A stretch of DNA of 64,000 bases, from positions 12,905,962 through 12,969,961 of the forward strand of contig NC_067208.1 of assembly GCF_026262505.1 (NCBI RefSeq), given 5' to 3'. The DNA comes from Trichomonas vaginalis G3. Its lineage: Eukaryota > Parabasalia > Trichomonadida > Trichomonadidae. Both the position numbers and the translations under genes were made by a program. The notes beneath the pieces were generated by a model, which did not search any database, had not been told where the DNA came from, and saw only the letters and a list, made by a program, of their open reading frames with translations. Position 1 is the first letter of the stretch. Every line of letters begins with the position of its first letter. Shown here piece after piece: positions 31,482 through 42,510 of this stretch.

Positions 31482-32421
31482 TGTTTGATTCAATTTGATA
31501 TAAACTTTTGCAAGATACTGTGAGCGATAAAAATTTCTCCCATATACGCTAGATTTTTTTGGTCAGATCGATATCACCTCACCTGAGTGCATTCAAATAA
31601 GGTCGAGGATGTGAGATGTTGCATTCAATTTTTCACATCCTTTCTAACCTGACATGAATATCGTTAAAAAGGAGTTTTCAGAATTTTTTTGACACATCCA
31701 AAAAATATATCAAAGATTAATATTTTACTAAAATTTTTGCAAAAGAAATTGAATATAGCAATTCACATTTCACATTTTTTGAATTGGAGTCCATTTTTTT
31801 ATATGCAATTTTGTTTATGATGTTGAGTTTAATCAATAAATATATAAAGACTTGTTTTTCTGAAGTTACAAAACGCGTATTCTAATTGGGTAGGTATACA
31901 TCAAATCTACTCCAAATATAAACTAATTTCTCATCTCTGCCCAGTAAGGAACCAGAGAACCCAAACGGCATTAACTTATGCTGGAGTTTTCTAAATTTTG
32001 GGGTTGTGCCATGTGAGGTGAAAATCACCATACAACGATTGGACCTTTTTTAAAAAAGATATGGTGAGTATTTGATTTGTTCCTTGGTATTTTGCACGCA
32101 GATAGACTAGGGTAATGCCGATCATTTCGTGTAGGAATTACGTAAAAAAAATTATGACACAAGTTATTCACATTATAAAATTATATAAAGTGTGTCTAAT
32201 TTCAATAATATTCATATGACCTTATAGTATGGTACCTATATAATAATAATACATATAGTTTATAGTAATATCTCAGTTTTTATAGTTTGATATCTTATTA
32301 ATTATGATCAATATGTGTGTATTAGTGTATATTTTACATGGCGCATATAGACTTGTGTTAGACACACACATTATATATATTAAAATGAAAAATACGCAGA
32401 TAATAAGGATCTCAAGATGTG
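31482..32421. other. AT-rich intergenic DNA before the hairpin array
   Basis: No gene is seen. One imperfect hairpin (GTTGT...GGTGAAAATCACC...ACAAC) lies at 32003-32036 and may be an outlier of the array that follows. The rest is AT-rich, with a TATATATA-rich patch near 32220-32380. Confidence 0.4.
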
Positions 32422-32476
32422 ATGCCGAGCATCTGCTACTTATTTGGGGGTAAGCAGCAGATGCTGGCATATATAT

Positions 32477-32521
32477 GTCATAGCAAGTGTATCTATGCTA
32501 ATAGATTACACTTGCTATGAC
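32477..32521. repeat. Array hairpin with 15 bp perfect stem
   Basis: GTCATAGCAAGTGTA pairs perfectly with TACACTTGCTATGAC across a 15 nt loop. It abuts the next hairpin at 32522-32552, whose 12 bp stem TTTCCCGGAATC is unrelated. Confidence 0.9.
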
Positions 32522-32829
32522 TTTCCCGGAATCTCAAGATGATTCCGGGAAAAAACAGTAATAACCTCTCAAAATGTTCGTTTCAATATCATAAAGCTGA
32601 GAAATGGGCTTTGACCTGAGAAAAGGCCATTTCCCAGCTTATGATGATCATTGCGAGTGTATCATTGCGAGTGTCTGCTGCAAATCTCGGTTGAAGCAGC
32701 AGGCACTCGCAACCGTATTCCACGGCAAGTGTATTTATGGTGTTGGAATGCACTTACCGTGGCTTTTGTACAATCTCGTGATCTTACTGGAGTGAGCGGC
32801 AATGGAAGCCAAAACCACTCCACTCAGTA

Positions 32830-32888
32830 CCAGAAAGCTATGAAGGAAGTCCTAACCTAGAGAAAGGGCTTCCTTCATAGCTTTCTGG
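32830..32888. repeat. Array hairpin with 20 bp perfect stem
   Basis: CCAGAAAGCTATGAAGGAAG at 32830-32849 pairs without mismatch with 32869-32888; the loop is 19 nt. The size is within the range of plant-type miRNA or hpRNA precursors. Confidence 0.9.
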
Positions 32889-32927
32889 GTGACATGAGAT
32901 TTGTAATTGTTGAACATTGAGTATTTT

Positions 32928-33409
32928 GCAGGCTCTGGCCTTTGCTTGGGCCAGAGCTTCGTATTTGGATGTTCCCGGGGCCGGATTCCTCTCCTGCCGC
33001 CCGGGATAAGGACGGCATTTGAGAAAGCCGGCCCTGAGGACAGTAAGCGAAGCCCTGGCCTTTGCTAGGGCCAGAGCCTGTGTATTTCTTTCTTTCAGGG
33101 CCGAAATGAGAGGAGATCGTCAATGATGTGGACGATCTCCCTCAAAATCGGTCCTGAGGATTGTATTTGCAGGCTCTGGCCTTTGCTTGGGCCAGAACTT
33201 CATATTTGGATGTTCCCGGGGCCGGATTCCTCTCCTGCCGCCCGGGATAAGGACGGCATTTGAGAAAGCCGGCCCTGAGGACAGTAAGCGAAGCCCTGGC
33301 CTTTGCTAGGGCCAGAGCCTGTGTATTTCTTTCTTTCAGGGCCGAAATGAGAGGAGATCGTCAATGATGTGGACGATCTCCCTCAAAATCGGTCCTGAGG
33401 ATTGTATTT
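32928..33409. repeat. Two 241 bp tandem copies inside the hairpin array
   Basis: Units 32928-33168 and 33169-33409 are nearly identical, each with four hairpins: CTCTGGCC/GGCCAGAG, the GGGCCGG/CCGGCCC long stem, CTGGCC/GGCCAG, and GGAGATCGTC/GACGATCTCC. A third copy of the first hairpin begins at 33410 but then diverges. Confidence 0.9.
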
Positions 33410-33454
33410 GCAGGCTCTGGCCTTAGCAATGGCCAGAGCTTGTGATTTTAATGA

Positions 33455-33513
33455 AGAGCCAAGTTCCTCTCGGATCGGGCCTAATGAGGACGACAGTCGA
33501 GGAACTTGGCTCT
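33455..33513. repeat. Array hairpin with 15 bp perfect stem, long loop
   Basis: AGAGCCAAGTTCCTC pairs with GAGGAACTTGGCTCT at 33499-33513. The 29 nt loop contains CGGATCGGGCC and GACGACAGTC. Confidence 0.9.
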
Positions 33514-33564
33514 GAGCTGATGAATTGTAAACTCTGGCCTCGATGAAGGCCAGAGTTTTTAAGG

Positions 33565-33619
33565 GAATGTTTTGATGGGATGAGCCTATGCTCAGTAAGC
33601 TCATCCCATCAAAACATTC
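33565..33619. repeat. Array hairpin with 21 bp perfect stem
   Basis: The arms 33565-33585 and 33599-33619 are perfectly complementary (core TTTTGATGGGATGAGC) around a 13 nt loop. It is the last member of the array. After it an AT-rich linker leads to the poly-A edge of E2. Confidence 0.9.
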
Positions 33620-33686
33620 GTTTAAAAATTGAATTAAAAATTATCGTATGCATTGAAAAATTAAAAAAAATAAAAATGAACAATAT

Positions 33687-33738
33687 AAAAAAAAAAAAAG
33701 GTATTGGGGCTTCCAGGCACTTCGTGCCCTCTAGCCCC
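33687..33738. repeat. E2 left terminal inverted repeat with self-pairing core
   Basis: After the A-run comes GGTATT, then a 33 nt block with outer arms GGGGCT/AGCCCC and inner arms GGCAC/GTGCC around TTC. The same block occurs inverted at 58170-58202. Confidence 0.9.
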
Positions 33739-33779
33739 GAAGATGTTTAGTATAAAACCGCTTTTTAACTTCACTTAAA

Positions 33780-34961
33780 ATGCCACGTAAGCTACGTAAG
33801 AATATACGTAAGAGGAAGAGAGCATTGAAACATCCAATAGTAAGACTAACACCACAACAACAGTTGCAACAACAAATGCTGAATGACCCCACTATGTTGC
33901 AACAAATGTCAAGCAATCCTATGCTTTTAAACCGAGTTACTGGTGCACAGAGTGGAGGTTTAAGAGCGGCACTTTTAGCGAAAATGGCAGGCTATGGTGG
34001 AGCTGCAGACGGAACAGCATATAACCCTCAAAGTCAAATGAATTTGAGTTCACTCAAAAATCAAATAGCAGATGTCAAAAAGTCAAACATAGACATACAG
34101 AAGCAAATAGGTGAAAACGAAAAGAAACTAGAATATGACAGACACACAAAGAAACTCAATGAGTTAAACGTAGAGAAAAAGAAGAAAGAAGAACAACTGA
34201 AAGAACTAAGTACAGAGGAATATGCGAAAAAAGTGTCAGAAAAAGCAGCAGAAGTAGCAAAAATGGAACAAGATGTCATAAATTTGAAAAACCATACTAC
34301 TCAATATAAAATACTGAAAGATGAAGAGATAAAACAAAAAGCCCTGAAGACATATATGGATAGCGATGAGTATAAAAAGGAAGTTGAAGCAAATGTAAAG
34401 GCAGAAAAACTTTTACAGTTGCAAAACCAAACCGTACAGTATGAAAACTTAGCACAAGAAAGTAAAAATAACGACGCAGCCATCCAAAAGGCAATGAAAA
34501 GCGCAGAATATATAAAAGCTAACAATGACTGGTTAGATGCCCAAGCCAACGCCAAAGCAGCCCAACTCATAGGGTCAATAAGGACAAAAATACAAGCGGA
34601 TGAAGACAGTTCAAATGAAGCTTTAACAAATGCTGACTTTAAGAACGCCTTCGAAGCTCTTCATAGTAAGGTGAAACAAGTGAACGACTTCTCATCTGGA
34701 AAGAAACTGAAGTCTGAAGGTTTCGACAAAGAGTTAAAAGAAGTAGCACAAAATATGACGAAAATAACAGATGCAGCAACGAGACAGGCAGTTCAAAGTG
34801 CCTATGACGCCGTTAGAGCAACTGTTGTGAAAAGTCAAGAAAAAGAGTTACAACAGACCAAAAGACCTAGTAAATGCTTTCTTAAAAACGAAAAGTCAGG
34901 TAGGACATTACGCTGCAGATGGAACATATGTGCCAGCTGGTGGAACTTATATACTAGCTAG
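33780..34961 (+). CDS. Coiled-coil structural protein, N-terminal part (E2)
   Basis: The frame of 393 codons starts in TTAAAATG. It has a very basic N-terminus (MPRKLRKNIRKRKRALKHPI), a Gln/Met-rich segment, a Gly-rich patch (KMAGYGGAADGTAYNPQ) and then about 280 residues of Lys/Glu-rich coiled coil. It is likely a virion core or scaffold protein like the coiled-coil proteins known from Mavericks; that function is an inference. It is part of a larger structural gene region that is broken. E3 has a near-identical copy at 59014. Confidence 0.7.
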   Translation: MPRKLRKNIRKRKRALKHPIVRLTPQQQLQQQMLNDPTMLQQMSSNPMLLNRVTGAQSGGLRAALLAKMAGYGGAADGTAYNPQSQMNLSSLKNQIADVKKSNIDIQKQIGENEKKLEYDRHTKKLNELNVEKKKKEEQLKELSTEEYAKKVSEKAAEVAKMEQDVINLKNHTTQYKILKDEEIKQKALKTYMDSDEYKKEVEANVKAEKLLQLQNQTVQYENLAQESKNNDAAIQKAMKSAEYIKANNDWLDAQANAKAAQLIGSIRTKIQADEDSSNEALTNADFKNAFEALHSKVKQVNDFSSGKKLKSEGFDKELKEVAQNMTKITDAATRQAVQSAYDAVRATVVKSQEKELQQTKRPSKCFLKNEKSGRTLRCRWNICASWWNLYTS

Positions 34962-35949
34962 TGGAACTTATATACCACCAAACCCTCCAAGAGAAGCACC
35001 TGCACCAGGACTACCTAAAACATTTACATCGTCACATGGACACAGACACAGGCATGCACCAAAACCAACACAACAACCAACAGTTCAAAACCCTGCACAA
35101 CAACCACCTCCACAACCAGCACAACAACCAACAGTTCAAAACCCTGCACAACAACCACCTCCACAACCAGCACAACAACCAACAGTTCAAAACCCTGCAC
35201 AACAACCACCTCCACAACCAGCACAACAACCAACAGTTCAAAACCCTGCACAACAACCAACAGTTCAAAACCCTGCACAACAACCACAAACAGAGCAAGG
35301 ACATAAAAGAAGTAGAGAACAAGGAAACCAAGAATTCTTAAAAATGCTTAAAGAAGACTATGGTTACCCAGATACTATTGACTTTAGTGACAGATATAAA
35401 GAAGCTATTAGAAAGTTCAAGGAAGGAAATACTGACCCGAACCTATTTAGCTTTATGGTTCAGCACCAAATGGGATATAATTTCAAACCTGGAAAATACA
35501 AGCTCGCAAAGGGATATGATTTAATAGCATATCATCCAAATGACATGAACGAATTTACTCCGAGATATTTGGTGTCAGAGCTAAATGACAATTCAACTAT
35601 CTTCATGAAACGCGTAAAAAATAGAGACGGAACGAAAGAACAAAGGCTTATGAATGCGAATGACTTAAATAGGGAACTTGTTGAAAACGGTCTCGGAATA
35701 TATGAAATGCCAGCAGATGAGGTACAAGAAACTCCACAGGAAGAAGTTCAGATACAACCAGACATGGAAGAAATAGTTCAGCAACAACAGCTAGAAGAGC
35801 CTGAAGGAAACGAACAAGTCCTTCCTTTGGAAACTAACTTCACAGAACTAGATGAAGATTTGGAACAGCCGAAAAATCTTGACCCTCAACAAGAGTATGC
35901 GGAGAATATGGAATATTTCAAGAGTCTAAAAAAAATTCGGCTGACATAG
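34930..35949 (+). pseudogene. Pro/Gln-rich repeat part of the E2 structural gene region
   Basis: The open frame includes three to four 51 bp repeats (17 residues each, PTVQNPAQQPPPQPAQQ) from about 35081 to 35290, then a folded-looking part (MLKEDYGYPDTIDFSDRYKE, YKLAKGYDLIAYHP) and a Glu/Gln-rich end. The period of 51 keeps frame. It belongs to the same broken structural region as its neighbours. Confidence 0.6.
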
Positions 35950-36150
35950 TAGAAGAATATCGAAAAATGTTTGCCGACATACAAAAGACTCCAACACCAG
36001 ATGAAAATATTCAGCATAGAATGGAAGCACTGAAAGAAAATGTACACAAATACAACAACCCTTTTTACTTACGAGCATTTAACGTTCAATCTTCGGATGA
36101 ACTCGGTGAAAATAAAAGGTTAAATTTCAAGAAACATATAGAATGAAACA

Positions 36151-37213
36151 TTGTTTAAAGTTCATTCAGAACCTAACCAAGATGGAAACAAACCTACTTT
36201 TGTTTCTGCAGACGATGGAACTACAATGAGATGGGGTCATAAAGCTAACCCGGATAGGTGGTTCATAAACTTACAACCACAATTCCAAGAAGTTGTAGAC
36301 GCAATGGAAGTCAATGGTGAACCAGATATAGCTGGTATTTTAAGCGCGGCTTTTAATGCCATTGAAAGATATGAAACATGCAGATATTTTGGACCAGTAT
36401 GAAATGAACATGGCTGATGGAAATATAACACCTGACGTTCTAAAACATTTATCTCAAAGAACTACACAGAACCATAGAGATGGTATATTTGGTGAAGAGT
36501 TTAGAAAGAAAGTTAGGGAGGGAGAAGGAAGAGAACCTATTGTACATGACCTTGCAAACGAAAGTTTACAAAATGTCATAAAAACTTACTTTGCAGACAA
36601 TGAACTGAGAAGGGATGAATATTTAAGAAAACTCAAATGGACAGTACCAAATGAAATGTTAGTATTGAAAAACATGTTCCTTGACAAAATAAAACCAACT
36701 ACAGAAATAAATGACGCAAGACTGAAACATTGGGTAAAAGCTTTCCCATTCACAAAGGATATTATTGGTAACATGGAAAGAAAACCAGAATGGCTACAAA
36801 AACATATATTTGGAAACGAGCATATTCCATATGGACAGGCACTGTTTGAAGAGCTTGAACCGGAAACTCAGGAAAGAGTCATGCAAACAATACGCGAAGA
36901 CTCAAATACAGACTATGACAAACTCTTTCTAGGATATAGGTTACCTGAGATGGGACCAGAGCCCAAAGGCAAAAGGACATGGGAAATTTACAACATACTA
37001 GGTGAACATGAGGCAAAGATGCAACAACTTGAAGCAGAGGGCAAGTTACCAAAAGCGACACCAAAGAAGAAGAGAAGAGTAGAACAAAGTGAAAGTAGTG
37101 AAGAAGTAACTTCATCTAGTGAAAGTAGTGGCAATGAAAGAAAAAGAAGAGTTAAAAACTCAGTCAGGAAGAAAGTAAAGCTTGGTCCACGTGGGTTCTA
37201 TTATGACATATAA
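36151..37213 (+). pseudogene. Distal part of the E2 structural gene region
   Basis: Open pieces are at 36151-36402 and 36356-37213. The longer one has a helical body (IKTYFADNELRRDEYLRKLK, ERKPEWLQKHIFGN) and a Lys/Arg/Ser tail (KKKRRVEQSESSEEV) like a nuclear or DNA-binding tail. The E1 copy is seen at 3222-3428. It is broken and the function is unknown. Confidence 0.55.
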
Positions 37214-37245
37214 ATCCAACTATTCTATATTTTTACCCATATGAA

Positions 37246-38840
37246 ATGTACGCCGCTCAGAATATAACGCCAACAGTTTTGGATGCCATGAATGGAAATG
37301 TTTCCGAATGGTATAACGAATGCGACAATGCCATTAGAAGGTCAGAAATAGTTCCTGGAACTTACGAATATACAACTGCTGTTTCTTATGGAAACGTAGG
37401 TGAGTTTGGAGAAGGTTCTTCAACAACAGTAGATATTGCTTGCGACAGGTTTCATATAATTTCTATTGACAACTTTTCTTATACGTGGAACAAGACATTG
37501 AAATAAAACCTTCTGCCAAGTTGTCTGACAAGAAAGGTTGCAATGGAATTTTCTATGTCGGATACCAATATGCTCCAGAAGTTTTCATGGGATATAAGAT
37601 ATATTCTAACTCTGACTTAGTTCAAACAGTAACATGGGCAAACTATGAATGGTTCGCTTTGAGAACTCAGTACAACCACAAGCTAGAGAAAACAGACCAG
37701 TATGCAACTATTGAGAAAATAAGAAGACTTGACCCTAACGTTCCAGGAGTTTATGTTAACCTTTCTGGACAAAATGCAGCAGCAGTAACCAAAGTAAAAC
37801 TGAAACTTAGAGTTCCTTTGTCATCTTTCCTCATCTTCAGGTTTTTAAGATACTTGCCAAACTGGGCAGGAAAAATTTCTATCGAACTTACTCCAAGCAA
37901 AAATAACTTAGTCATTGCACCAACGCAAGACCCATTCACTCTTACTGTAGCTGGAACTGGTGGAGCCAAGTTCTGTGACTTTTGCAAAGACAAAGTTGAC
38001 TTAGACTTTGGTTTCTCAAACCTCAACACTGAAGTAACTACTACTTCAATGCTGCTGGAACTGCTTGGGACCCAGTTAAGTTCACATGCGAAAAGTTTGA
38101 ATGCAAGAGAATAGAAAGCAGACTTGCAGTCTATATGTTGGACCCAGATATTTCAAATGCTTTAGCTGCCAAATATATTGCAGTTCCACTTATGTTCCCT
38201 ATACACCAAATATCTGTCAAAGACTTTGCAGGTGAAGTTGGAAACCAAAGTGCTGACCCAGGTGCAAGAACAGATATTGCCTTAACAACTGCAATGAAAC
38301 ATGCAGATACTATGTTTGTACTGTTCAGACGAACTATAAATGACTATTCTTGTTTCTACAACCCTGGTATTAAATATCATATAAACATAGATGGCAAATA
38401 TTATCCAAGAGAAGAATATTCTACAGTTGAGGATATGAGGTCATACAACTTGACATTAGATGCTATGAACTTTAACAACAACTTCACAACAACCATTAAC
38501 CCTGAAATGCAAAGTTCTATTATGCCATATGTGAAAGTATGGACTCATACAGGAGGTCAAAAAACTCAATATACAAATGGAGACCGTTCAAACTTTTGGC
38601 TTGGCATTCCATTTGCTGACTCAGAAGACTTTATGGGTGGTATTTCAACTGTTGGTACAGTTCAATACAATATACTGGTGACAGAGACGGTCCAGATGAA
38701 TTGAAAGCAAAGAAGTTTACAAAACCAATAGCACTTTTCACGGAAGATGCTCTTTTGAAGATTCGTTCGATGAAAACCTGCTGGGGCTCCTCAGATTGGT
38801 ATAACGACAGCTTCCATCGAGCAGATTTTGGCAGCAGGTC
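37246..38840 (+). pseudogene. Major capsid protein gene region (double jelly-roll type), E2
   Basis: It starts with MYAAQNITPTVLDAMNG. Beta-rich blocks such as VKLKLRVPLSSFLIFRFLRY, LPNWAGKISIELTPSKNN and YIAVPLMFPIHQISVKDF fit the double jelly-roll capsid protein reported for Polintons. It is broken into a handful of frames. The E3 copy at 61885 keeps a longer open piece. The identification is by fold-like pattern and position, not by search. Confidence 0.6.
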
Positions 38841-39170
38841 AGTAAGTTGTTCTTGAACTGACTTCTCTCCGTCAAATATTGACAGTACGCCAGTTTTGAC
38901 ATAATATTGTATTATAAACTTTCCTTTAGTAATATCGGTCAGTTTTTGAAGTTATATTTTTGTCAACGTCAAGAACTTTCACCATCTCGGTTATACCAAC
39001 TTTCTTTGCTTTTGAAAATATTTTGGTTCAGCAAAGACTGCTATTCTATAACATTTTCCATTGTTTGTGTAAAGAACTACTCTGTCAATGAACTTGTATT
39101 GTTTGTGTGTGTAAACTTTGTTCTGCTTCAATTCGAAGAGAGATACTCAAATACGTCCATCTTTTTATTC
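38760..39170 (-). pseudogene. Opposite-strand small gene next to capsid, E2 copy, broken
   Basis: The nucleotide sequence matches the open gene at 63383-63802 in E3. It lies antisense to the 3' end of the capsid gene. It is broken in E2. Confidence 0.6.
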
Positions 39171-39180
39171 TAAGTAAAAT

Positions 39181-39699
39181 GTCATTTCCGAAAAATAGAA
39201 GCGTAAGTGTTTCAAAAGGTTTAATGGCGGTGGCAGATGTGAAGTTAAATTCACCAACTCAAACAAACAGTCAAAGTGTTGTTGTCAATGTCAAAGACAG
39301 AGATGTTGAAGTGGGGAAACCATACGAAGACGAAGATGGTATAACAATAGTTCCTGTAAAAGAACAACCAACATACCCTGAAGTTAGCAGAGACTTAAGT
39401 TCTGTTGCAGATATTCGAAACGACTACCAACAACTTAAAGACAAACTTAAAACTCAGGAGAAGATTTGTCAAGCTTTAGGTCTAATGTTAAACTTGGTCG
39501 AACACAACCCTGTAAAAGTGAACTCATATGTCATTGCACTCATGAAATTTTTGAAAGAACTATTGAACTTTTGACAGAGGCAGACGATATAAACATCAAA
39601 GAAATAGAACCCGACATTGCTTGCTGTGGTGTTTCATACAATGTCATTGACAAGATATACGTTATGAAAGGAGGTGAAACGGTTGAACTTAAAATATAG
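39181..39699 (+). pseudogene. CCG-family gene, E2 copy
   Basis: It starts in AGTAAAATG with MSFPKNRSVSVSKGLMAVAD. The later part carries IEPDIACCGVSYNVIDKIYV, matching the CCG block of the B gene at 22018-22632. The N-terminal halves do not match. It is broken in E2. The function is unknown. Confidence 0.55.
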
Positions 39700-39763
39700 T
39701 TTCCCAGACGTCATAAAAATATTTGACGACCACAACATTTCATTAAGTTTGTTTGCTAAGTAA

Positions 39764-39958
39764 AATGTCAAAACTTCTTGAAAGATGTTTGAAGAAAAAC
39801 AATATAGACTTTATTTCATGTAAAGGACTTTACACACTTTTGAACGATATGAAAAGACCCTGTTTTGTTTGTTCGTGTAGACAAAGGAAAGTTCTATGTC
39901 TTTACAAAATATTTGAACTTCTTAGACAGAGAACTTCAAGAAACGCCATGTGAAGTTT
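39764..39958 (+). CDS. Small E2 gene, 60-odd residues
   Basis: It starts in AAGTAAAATG and reads MSKLLERCLKKNNIDFISCK. It may be the open part of a slightly longer small gene. No family is recognised. Confidence 0.35.
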
Positions 39959-40002
39959 AGATGAAGTTCTTTCACTTTCAGAAAAACTTTTAAATATATG
40001 TA

Positions 40003-40801
40003 AATGGCAGAAGACATAGTGGTTTATACTATTACGACTAAAAACCCTGAGTCATATAATTCTATAACAACAAACTTACAAAGTCCTCAAGGACGATATT
40101 GTAAACTGACCTTAAACACGATGACGACTAAAGCCTGTTTGCTCTTTTGACACCAGAAGATTTTATTGTTGTGAATGGTAAAAAATACTCCTTTGAGATA
40201 CTTACTCAGATATACCACCAACAGGTTTTGTTGACTTATTTAATACTTTAAGGACGGATGTAACATGTGCTGCAACTAGAGCAGGTTTCATTATGTTTGG
40301 ATGTCGACTGAGTTTAGTATAAACGATATGAGCTATAATACAAACTTATATCTGGTTTTTACTACCAACAGTTTCCTATAACAGGAAAAGGTGTCATAAC
40401 AAGGTTTTGTCTGTTCCATTGACTTTAAGCACACCTATTTTATATATTGTTTCAAACTTAGGTTCAAAGTGCTATTCGAATGTCGACAGAACTACTATGA
40501 CCAAAGATACTCATGCGTATAAACAACACTTTCTCTGCTGGTTTGCCTATTGTTCATTCGAATGCAGAGTTTTCAGCTTTAGTAAACTCAAACATTTAGA
40601 AACATAAACTTAACCTTAGTTGACGCAACTTTGTTCCTGTAAAATTTTATGTCTATGTATTTGTCAATGACGGCAGAAAGTTTCGAATTGGAAGATGCAA
40701 CTGGTGAAGTATTGTACTACAAGAAACAACTTCAACAACAAATAGCTCAAGAACAACAAATGCAACAAATGGAACAAATGCAACAACAAAGTCAAGAATA
40801 A
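40003..40801 (+). pseudogene. Penton-like minor capsid region, E2, broken
   Basis: It starts in GTAAATG (MAEDIVVYTITTKNPESYNS). Beta-rich stretches end in a closing-strand-like segment near 40620-40680, then a Gln-rich tail (QQQIAQEQQMQQ). This parallels the B gene at 21016-21741 in position and layout. The penton role is inferred. It is broken. Confidence 0.4.
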
Positions 40802-40829
40802 AAAAATATTTTTTTTTATTTTTATAAAA

Positions 40830-42510
40830 ATGTACAGAATAGACGTTTCAGATTTTTATGACTTCCAAGCGTTCAGAAATATGTGTCCATTTAGAGACTA
40901 TAACAAAGCAGTCGAGAATTTGAAACGTTTAGTCATTTATGTCGACTCTGCCCCAATGTTATGTCATGAAAGATGGGATGTTGTCCTTATAACAAACCAA
41001 GAGCGACAATAGTTTCAGAACAAGAATGTAGACAGAAACTTAAGAAAATAAAAGTCGTACAAGTTGGCATGAAGATGTTAGATGCTTGGGATATCTTATT
41101 GTCAAAGTTAGAAGATTTTCATTCGTGGTATAAAGTTCTATACACTTCTCCAAACTTCTATTCTATCTTCACTGGATATAAATACGAACAAGTAGAATGG
41201 AAAGAAAATGTTATAGAAAGCTTGGTTAGACCATGTCAAAGAAATTATATGCAATGGAAACGAAAGAGTCTATGAGTATATCTTATGTTGGTTTGCAAAC
41301 ATCTTACAACATCCAAGTGCTAAAAATGAACTGCTCTCATTGTAATTGGAAAACAAGGAACAGGTAAGAACACTTTCTTTACAGATCTTATGCAAACTGT
41401 TTAGAGGGCTATTCGAACCCGAATATGACAAACTTAGAAAACATCTGCGGTAAATTTAACTCTTCAATAGAGAATATGAAACTTATAGTAGTAACGAACT
41501 TCAAAGTATAGATACAACAAAAGTTTTGAACTCAGATGCTTGAAGAGTCTTATAACAGACAAAGTTGGAGTTGTTGAAAGAAAATATAAAGACCAAAGAG
41601 TTTGTGAAAATGTTGCAAACTTCGTCATGGTTTCAAAACAATGCCGTTCCGATGAAGTTAGAAAGTTCTGACAGAAGATATGTAGTTTCAGAACGTCAGA
41701 GCTCATATGCAAGATACATATTTTGACGACTTAGCAGAAACTTTGACATCTGACTTTTACAACCACTTGTTCTCATATTTCATGACATTAGATATTTCTA
41801 AGTTCAATCCAAGACAAATTCCACATACCGAAGAGAGACAAACATTGTTAGAAGCAAACAAGAGTGTATATGAACTGTTCATAGATGAACTGACTTTGAG
41901 TGTTTAGATGAAAGGTCATTGTACGATTCGTATAAACAATATTGTCAAGAGTATGGTTATATGACAGCGTCTAAACGAACATTCTTGGCAAATGTCAAAA
42001 GTCTTTTAGATGTTCAGAATGGTGTATATACAAAGAAAATTTTTCTGAGTAAATTTAAAAAAAAATATTTTTTTATCCGATAGAAAAGATGACGAATTCA
42101 TCTCAGTAAACAAGTACATGTCAGGACTTAAAGAAGAACTAACCCATTCACATATTTGAATGTTTACTTCTACCATTTGAAAAGTCTTCATTTGACAAAG
42201 TTTGGAACATCGAACCAGTTAAGTTTGCTATTGTGACTAAAAATGGTGCGAAATTTGAAGACTTAGACATAGAAGTTTGTTAACAGTCAAAGAAAGTTTT
42301 GACAGAAGGTTCTCAAACCTTAAAGAAGGCAAAGCATACAAACTTTTATACCTTATGAACCAAAGAAAGCAGACGACTATGAATATTATGAGTCTAAGAT
42401 AGTTGAAGTTCAAGGTAAATTGGGGTAAAAGATTTTAGAGTCTAAGCCGGGTTTGCTCCTAAAGAGGAAGAGAACATTGACATTGACCCAGAAATGTTCT
42501 AAAAATAAAA
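40830..42510 (+). pseudogene. SF3 (D5-type) helicase region, E2, broken
   Basis: A Walker A motif GKQGTGKN is encoded near 41348-41371, preceded by hydrophobic residues, as in superfamily 3 helicases of the parvovirus/D5 group that Polintons use for replication. Open pieces include 40830-41012, 40973-41275 and 41707-41907. It is broken into many frames, more than any other E2 gene. Confidence 0.55.

Larger units (their letters stand above)
32422..33619. repeat. GC-rich array of about 20 distinct hairpins
   Basis: Back-to-back inverted repeats, each with its own stem sequence and a 7-30 nt loop, fill about 1.2 kb. Outer limits: 32422-32470, 32477-32521, 32522-32552, 32590-32643, 32665-32712, 32720-32762, 32776-32828 (weak), 32830-32888, 32932-32957, 32978-33034, 33052-33077, 33096-33156, then the duplicated set 33173-33397, then 33414-33439, 33455-33513, 33529-33558 and 33565-33619. 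Several stems keep pairing through G-T wobbles or single bulges. It has no long reading frame with protein character. It stands out in base composition from the AT-rich surroundings and ends about 70 bp before the E2 terminus. Confidence 0.9.

Noticed and set aside
32600-33610. Several frames of 60-80 codons through the hairpin array
   Set aside because: They are forced by the inverted and duplicated GC-rich sequence; they have no start context and no protein-like pattern.
32422-33619. Integron-type attC array
   Set aside because: No shared recombination core, no gene cassettes between hairpins and no tyrosine integrase nearby.
35024-35331. Minus-strand Val/Leu/Trp-rich frames
   Set aside because: Shadows of the 51 bp Pro/Gln coding repeat on the plus strand.
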